Shown: positions 15,228 through 19,821 of the stretch, piece after piece | Position numbering within the stretch: position 1 is the stretch's first letter | How the letters are laid out: each line of letters starts with the position of its first letter | Origin: Bacteroides sp. CAG:1076 | GTDB taxonomy: Bacteria > Bacteroidota > Bacteroidia > Bacteroidales > Bacteroidaceae | Reading direction: 5' to 3' | NCBI GenBank assembly: GCA_000436795.1 | Contig: HF993188.1 | Location: 39,176-58,996 of the forward strand | Length of the DNA: 19,821 nt | Program-made: the position numbers and the translations under genes | Notes under the pieces: generated by a model | What the model saw: only the letters and a program-made list of their open reading frames with translations | Told to the model about the DNA's origin: nothing | Databases searched by the model: none

Positions 15228-15512
15228 CATACCAAGGATGATTATAATAACGAAATACAAAATTTATAAATAGTTCTTGTGACCAAAGAAATGTCCAATA
15301 CACATAACATTTAAAGTTTTTACTTGTAAGTGATCATGATAGATTATAATCTACGCACTGTCATACTTTTTTATGGTTTTATAATGTTAAAAACGTTAAA
15401 TCTTAATTCTTTCAACAATCCTTGGATTTTCCCTTATCACTTTTCTATCGTTTAGTTAAAAAGTATTGATAACCAGATATATACAAATTCTGTTTTTATT
15501 ATCTCAAAAGAA
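15228..15512. other. Convergent intergenic region
   Basis: 285 bp between the 3' ends of the AAA/PHP operon and the minus-strand ATPase. No good terminator hairpin with a T-run for either side. The one marked structure is the 14-bp palindrome at 15340-15353. Confidence 0.4.
15340..15353. other. Perfect 14-bp palindrome
   Basis: TAGATTATAATCTA reads identically on both strands. It is a possible dimeric regulator site, but it lies downstream of both flanking genes, so its meaning is unclear. Confidence 0.35.
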
Positions 15513-16451
15513 TTATACATTGGTTTGCAACCATAATTTAAACAACGGGTCTGTAATGGTATATATACCTCCCCGTTGGGTTTGAGATGTCCTATCTATA
15601 ATTTTCCGGTCAGCCATCAGTTTGAGATATGGGGATATCTTCCCGTTATCTTGACCTGTTATCTGACGGATCTTCTGCAGACTGACTCCATTTTCAGGCC
15701 TTGCAATAGCCGATAAAATTCTTTGAATCTGCACTACATAGCTATCATACTTTGCCTGATAATAGAAAGAGAAATAGTCTAAAAGAAGCATTATATCCAT
15801 TTCGGGACTTGCAGAATCTTCAATAATCTTTGCGGCAATCTGCACAGAACGGGGTGTCTTAGGCAAGTAAGACATCAGGTTTTCCAAACGTGTCATATCC
15901 GCCTCATACCCTACGAACATACTATAATCAGTGACGACAAGAGGCCGTATATAAGAGATCTTAAATCCTTCGAAGAAAGCAGACTCATAACGGGTGAATG
16001 CCGGCAGCACCTTGTCGGCTGTCGCTATCAGAATAGGTGCACCGGCTTTATTGAGCTTTCCCCTCAAATTATACTGCTCAGTATTATCAGTCCTCTCGAA
16101 ATAGTACTGGACATTGTCAATCAACAGGACAGTCCTGCAAGAATCATCCTGCAGTGAACAAAACTTCCATATATCATCAGTTGAGAAAAGGCTTTTTCCA
16201 TCTATAAATACCGGCTTAAGCCATTTGGCACTGTTCTCTATACTGAAATACATCCTTTTGAGCAATGAGGTCTTTCCACTCCCTTTTTCACCAATAATCA
16301 AATTGGGCTGTGCGATCTTATCCCTGTCCTCCTTTAACAAATAGTTGAAGATGGACGTAAAAATATCATTGTTTATGACAACAGACTCTTCCTTTATCCC
16401 ATTGCCAATAGATAAAGGAGGCTGATGCAATATGCTGGTACTTGTATTCAT
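15513..16451 (-). CDS. P-loop (STAND/AAA-like) ATPase with C-terminal winged helix
   Basis: 312 aa. Walker A LIIGEKGSGKTSLLKRM has GEKGSGKT at 54-61. Walker B TVLLIDNVQYYF has Asp112. ATADKVLPAF follows as a sensor region. The last 70 residues look like a winged helix of the kind that ends archaeal-type ATPases: LQKIRQITGQDNGKISPYL, then GGIYTITDPLFKLWLQ. This resembles the ATPase_2/DUF234-like group, often orphan in Bacteroidetes. The ATG at 16451 is 11 bp after the stop position of the degraded ATPase gene, with which it was probably co-transcribed, so it may now depend on that gene's promoter. It appears intact. Role unknown: such ATPases are suspected to act as signal-transducing switches or in conflict systems. 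Confidence 0.85.
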   Translation of the reverse strand: MNTSTSILHQPPLSIGNGIKEESVVINNDIFTSIFNYLLKEDRDKIAQPNLIIGEKGSGKTSLLKRMYFSIENSAKWLKPVFIDGKSLFSTDDIWKFCSLQDDSCRTVLLIDNVQYYFERTDNTEQYNLRGKLNKAGAPILIATADKVLPAFTRYESAFFEGFKISYIRPLVVTDYSMFVGYEADMTRLENLMSYLPKTPRSVQIAAKIIEDSASPEMDIMLLLDYFSFYYQAKYDSYVVQIQRILSAIARPENGVSLQKIRQITGQDNGKISPYLKLMADRKIIDRTSQTQRGGIYTITDPLFKLWLQTNV

Positions 16452-16462
16452 TTATTTAATCA

Positions 16463-17452
16463 TTAAACAAATCTGTCAAACCAATAATCCCTCAAAAGCG
16501 GTGAGCAGAACATACGCAAAGCATCTTTCTTTATAATGTATTCAAGAACCTTGCTTAAAGTATAATCAATAGCCTCAATCTTTAAGACATCCTGACCAGT
16601 CATCAAATTGTTGAGTATACCATTCCGTAGAGTGGCAAGTAGTTTCAGAATCTACCGGGCAGGAAGCTCGTATTCACCATATTCGACTAGTCTCTCAGAC
16701 CTGGTACTCAAATAATTCTCTGAATATAACTTACGATAAGCTGTGTCTATATCTTCCCAAGTCATCTTATCCTCATAGTCTTCTACCTATTTTGAGAAAT
16801 AGAATAAGGGATGTTCCAATACAACTTGTTCAGCGAATACTCAACAAACTTATCGCTCATTTCAATATTTTCAGACCTACAAAACCGCAGAACAGTCAAC
16901 AGACTTTCGTTTTGCTAATCCGTAGCAGGCTTCTAAGCCAGTTGAGGATAAAGTCCACTTTTTCAGTTCTGTCTTCACCCATGCTGAGAATCACCAGGAA
17001 AAGAGTCTATTCATCAACGACAATAAATGTGTCTTCATCGTGCATGATTAGCTCCTTCAAGAAATCTTCCTGATCTTCTTTTTCCCAAAAATCAAATTGA
17101 ACAGGACTGAGAGAAATCTTCTCTATTCTTTCCTGTACTGAAGCCAACCCTTTTTGGACATTCCTTAGCTCCTGTTTCCAAATACCATTTTTGCAGAAGG
17201 CTTCAATTACAAGGTTAAGAAAACCATCTTCTGTGATTGTTTCCTCCAGGTCGATATAAACACATTTCCACCTCTGATTCTTTTTCTTTTCTATCAGATA
17301 TTTCGCCAATATAGAGTTGCTAATACGGCGGGGTACGGACAGTAAAAAGAATGGCTACTATCAAGCAGTCTGTTTACCTTGCGGATTTCCTTTTCTTTTC
17401 CGAAGAAGTCACCATATTCTGCCAATAGACCAATCTTATCTGATCTACACAT
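16463..17452 (-). pseudogene. Degraded ATPase_2-like gene
   Basis: Reading the minus strand from an ATG at 17452, fragments in shifting frames rebuild one ATPase of about 330 aa: YGDFFGKEKEIRKVNRLLDS, then LLSVPRRISNSILAKYLIEK, FIVVDE, ILNWLRSLL, MTWEDIDTAYRKLYSENYL and a tail ending LLRDYWFDRFV. Lesions include a one-base loss in a T run near 17347, an in-frame TAG at about 17009, TGA stops near 16915, at least two further frameshifts between 16780 and 16920, and a TAG near 16653. The P-loop reads PRRISNSIL where PRR-GKTSL is expected, so the ATP site is lost as well. With this many lesions, sequencing error is unlikely to be the cause. It is co-oriented with the intact ATPase 11 bp downstream, which suggests a former pair. 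Confidence 0.8.
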
Positions 17453-17471
17453 AGTTTTTCAGATTTATCCG

Positions 17472-17479
17472 CAAAGATA
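17472..17479 (-). promoter_or_regulatory. -7 box upstream of the ATPase pseudogene
   Basis: Minus-strand TATCTTTG, an exact TAnnTTTG, 19 bp before the ATG at 17452. No -33 TTTG at the usual distance. It may still drive the intact downstream ATPase. Confidence 0.5.
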
Positions 17480-17788
17480 AATATCTAATTAATAAAAAAT
17501 ATTTTTATAGAAAATTATTTTTATAAGTTTATGGCCATGCAGTTCATTTGTCCGGACGTATTCATTAAATATGAACACAGGTAAAATGATGAAGCAATAA
17601 ATATCGTCATAAAAAGTGAAAAAATCGGGCATATACAAAGAATTTCTTAAGTTTACAAATGGTATTCCACTGGGATTAATCTGCAGTAATCATTATTAAA
17701 AATTATATCTAAATAGCCTTACATACTTTGAAGAGCGCAATCTTGCTTTCTGAACAAAAAAGGACGAAAAAACAACAAATCACTTTCC
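17480..17788. other. AT-rich gap, no gene seen
   Basis: About 310 bp between the ATPase promoter and the Panacea gene end. No ORF, RNA gene or clear terminator recognised. Confidence 0.45.
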
Positions 17789-18381
17789 TCAAATATGAGA
17801 TTCAGTATTTAAGAGATTAGCCGTCTGTCGTATATTCAAACTCTCACGATAATCCTCTGCTGCACAATCAGTCATTTCTTCTGTAAAGTCAATTTGCTGG
17901 TCGGAATTGTTGCATTCATATTTATTGAATGCCTCCAATAATCCAATACGTATTGCTGTCCGATATACCAAAGAGTACCTTCCTTATGGGTTTCCGAAAC
18001 CAAATCAGATGCAGTCATATTTCCATATTTTGCCAATATCTCGTCCATCATCTCGATTTCACATTCTGAGAATTCATTGTCATCAAAATCGGCTATTGCT
18101 TCAATGAAAGTACCATCATCCTTAAAATCAGTTTTTACGAATTTTTTCAGAAGATACTGACTGTCAGAAAGATCGACGAACACATCCTTTGCTACAGGAC
18201 CGATCTGCCATACTTCAAACGGTATGCCTATGAACGGAATATGATATTTCAGTGCCATACGTTCCTCCATCAAATACAAAAGTATCAGTAGTTGTGTCTT
18301 GCTGAGATTAGATTTTTTACGCGCTATATACACAATCGTATTACCAAGCTTCTGTTTAGTATATTCAGAGAATTTACACAT
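17789..18381 (-). pseudogene. Panacea (SocA/DUF4065) antitoxin-like gene split by a 2-bp frameshift
   Basis: The start chosen is the ATG at 18381; an upstream TTG at 18387 is open but less likely. The product has the Panacea domain (PF13274): LSKTQLLILLYLMEERM, then FEVWQIGPVAKDVFVDLS, and LVSETHKEGTLWY. At 17962-17967 the frame slips. Inserting a 2-bp correction (one TA unit too many in GATATA) joins GTLWY to RTAIRIGLLEAFNKYECNN...RESLNIRQTANLL, which is the normal C-terminus of the family, ending at 17789. Without that correction the protein ends early at 17872 with an unrelated tail of about 30 residues. Panacea proteins are antitoxins or regulators with varied toxin partners; no partner is seen next to it. 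A single lesion could also be a sequencing error or reversible slippage. Confidence 0.8.
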
Positions 18382-18400
18382 AATCAATGTATTTTGGTTA

Positions 18401-18431
18401 CAAAGATAGCTTTAACCTTAAAACGGACAAG
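18401..18431 (-). promoter_or_regulatory. Promoter of the Panacea gene
   Basis: On the minus strand CTTG (18431-18428), 19-base spacer, TATCTTTG (18408-18401). The -7 box is exact and the -33 box has 3 of 4 bases. The ATG at 18381 follows 19 bp later. Confidence 0.65.
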
Positions 18432-18566
18432 AAAACAAGCAATTAACTGTACAAATGTACGTCGACACATGTGGTCAAATAAACAATAAAACAGTTTCAG
18501 ATAGAAGTGAACAAAATAAATATTGAAAAATCAGTCTTCACACACCCGTAATCCATTAATTATCCG

Positions 18567-18574
18567 TATCTTTG
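18567..18574 (+). promoter_or_regulatory. -7 box of the right-hand AAA ATPase gene
   Basis: TATCTTTG, exact TAnnTTTG, 25 bp before the ATG at 18600. No clear -33 element. It is divergent from the Panacea promoter 160 bp away, so a shared regulator could act on both. Confidence 0.6.
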
Positions 18575-18599
18575 CCTATTAGAAAGCAACTTCAAAATC

Positions 18600-19769
18600 A
18601 TGAAAGAATCTATAATCATAAAGAACTTAGGCCCGCTTAAAGAAGTGGAAATAAGAGATATCAAGCCACTGACCGTATTTATCGGTAAGTCTGCCAGTGG
18701 TAAGAGTACAATCATGAAAATTATTGTACTTATGAGATATATCTATAAAATGATAAACATCCGGTCGTATCTGAAAAATGCGAAGATTACCCGTTCGCCA
18801 TTCAAACTACGTTTCAACTCTCTGCTTCAGGACGGCCTGGAAAACATGATAACGGTAGAAACCGAGATATATTATACCGTAGAAATAAACGGGAATCAAT
18901 ATACCCTGTCCTATACCAACAAGACTTTGCAGTCGGACATCAACATTCCAAACAACGACCTGGTATTCTTCAAGGAATCGTATATATCAGAAACACGAAG
19001 CGTAATCCCTACATGGGCATCCAAAGTGGCTACGCTCAAAGGGGCAAGCCTCGGCTTCTTCTTTCACGAGACATTCAACGACTTCAACAACGCGACAGAT
19101 GTCATCAAAGAACAGCAACTGGACTATCTGAATCTGAAGATGAAAGTCCAGAAGTCCGGCAACAAGCCTAAACAGTTTATGATAGAGTCATTACAGGAAG
19201 GCACCAAACCTGTGGAACTGAGATATGCTTCTTCCGGTATTCAGACATCTGCTCCATTGGTCACCATTGTTCGCTATTTTGCAAAAGAATTCTCATTCAA
19301 GGATGCTTTCAAGCGCTCTGTACTGGACTATCTGTACAAACAAGACAGACTTGAAAAATTCACTCCCCAAATCAACCAAAGCGATTTGGAGAAGTATGTG
19401 CATATCCATATAGAAGAAGCCGAACTGAGTCTCGATCCAGAGGCACAGAGGGCCCTCATAAGCAATCTTATTGATGAAGCGTTCCACAAGAACAATGAAG
19501 ACCGCAAGCTGGGGCTGATGATAGCCACACACAGCCCTTATATCGTAAACCATCTGAACGTACTGCTTCGTGCCGGATACTTTGAAAAGGCAAGGGAAAA
19601 CTATCCATTCCTGGAAAAGGATAATATTGCCGTATATCGTGTACATGAAGGCACTCTGACATCTCTGATGGCAACGGATAACGAAACGGAAGAGTATGTA
19701 ATCAATACCTACGACATGTCCGACACGATGGAAAGAATCTTTGACGAATACGAAAGCATGGAGGAATAA
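18600..19769 (+). CDS. AAA15/AAA21-type ATPase at the right edge
   Basis: 389 aa. It opens IIIKNLGPLKEVEIRDIKPL, typical of the group. Walker A is GKSASGKS (29-36). The signature-like ASSGIQ is at 210-215. The Walker B region HIHIEEAELSLDP has Glu272 and Glu273 in the IEEPE position but with Ala where Pro is usual. The switch ATHSPYIVNHL has His311. No signal or membrane segment, so it is cytoplasmic. Such ATPases usually work with an effector encoded just downstream; here the remaining 52 bases hold only short frames (for example 14 codons from 19773), so any partner lies outside or is broken. It differs clearly in sequence from the 432-aa ATPase at 11323, so the two are not recent duplicates. 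A defence role is likely by context but not shown. Confidence 0.9.
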   Translation: MKESIIIKNLGPLKEVEIRDIKPLTVFIGKSASGKSTIMKIIVLMRYIYKMINIRSYLKNAKITRSPFKLRFNSLLQDGLENMITVETEIYYTVEINGNQYTLSYTNKTLQSDINIPNNDLVFFKESYISETRSVIPTWASKVATLKGASLGFFFHETFNDFNNATDVIKEQQLDYLNLKMKVQKSGNKPKQFMIESLQEGTKPVELRYASSGIQTSAPLVTIVRYFAKEFSFKDAFKRSVLDYLYKQDRLEKFTPQINQSDLEKYVHIHIEEAELSLDPEAQRALISNLIDEAFHKNNEDRKLGLMIATHSPYIVNHLNVLLRAGYFEKARENYPFLEKDNIAVYRVHEGTLTSLMATDNETEEYVINTYDMSDTMERIFDEYESMEE

Positions 19770-19821
19770 TGTATGGACAGCGCACTGATTAACTTCCTCA
19801 AATATAAAGTATATTGATAAT

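Noticed and set aside
15340..15353. Terminator between the convergent genes
   Set aside because: The palindrome is AT-rich, has no loop and no adjacent T-run.

Overview
The window looks like chromosome of a gut Bacteroidales bacterium (Bacteroides, Phocaeicola or a close relative). The DNA is AT-rich, leader regions repeatedly carry the Bacteroidetes -7 box TAnnTTTG (once with a TTTG -33 box exactly 19 bp upstream), Shine-Dalgarno sequences are mostly absent, and the left third encodes secreted glycan- and protein-processing enzymes typical of this group. No RNA gene, CRISPR array, transposase or integrase is visible.

Left third (1-6850, all minus strand): an N-glycan locus made of a GH29 alpha-L-fucosidase, a CBM9-like secreted protein and a PNGase F-type amidase that runs off the left edge. 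Upstream of it lies a separately promoted and terminated secreted transglutaminase-like protein of about 876 aa. The first three probably form one operon that removes N-glycans from glycoproteins and trims fucose.

Middle (6850-10150): the accessory region starts at a strong terminator. Two modules follow with the same layout: terminator, a 106-bp repeat (R1), a minus-strand gene with its own leader promoter, a gene-poor stretch, and a second repeat of about 150 bp (R2). The first module carries an Abi_2/AbiF-type HEPN abortive-infection gene. The second carries only a 79-codon ORF and a gene-poor remainder. Each R1 copy ends in a short codon-conserved gene tail (SAKVVLEEVK-stop) in which the four differences between copies are all third-position and synonymous. 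That is what displaced 3' gene ends left by site-specific integrations would look like.

Right half (10300-19821): a small minus-strand pair (HNH-like zinc protein and DUF2188 protein) is divergent from the most interesting unit, a three-gene plus-strand operon. This encodes an AAA15-type ATPase, a PHP-phosphoesterase/ABC-ATPase fusion and a small acidic protein, and is a candidate anti-phage or other conflict system. Beyond it lie a minus-strand P-loop ATPase with a winged-helix tail, a heavily broken ATPase pseudogene upstream of it, a frameshifted Panacea (SocA/DUF4065) gene, and a divergent plus-strand AAA ATPase close to the right edge.

Overall the window shows the junction between a conserved metabolic locus and a defence island with both intact and decaying modules. 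Protein family calls rest on motifs read by eye. The defence role of the three-gene operon and the integration model are inferences.
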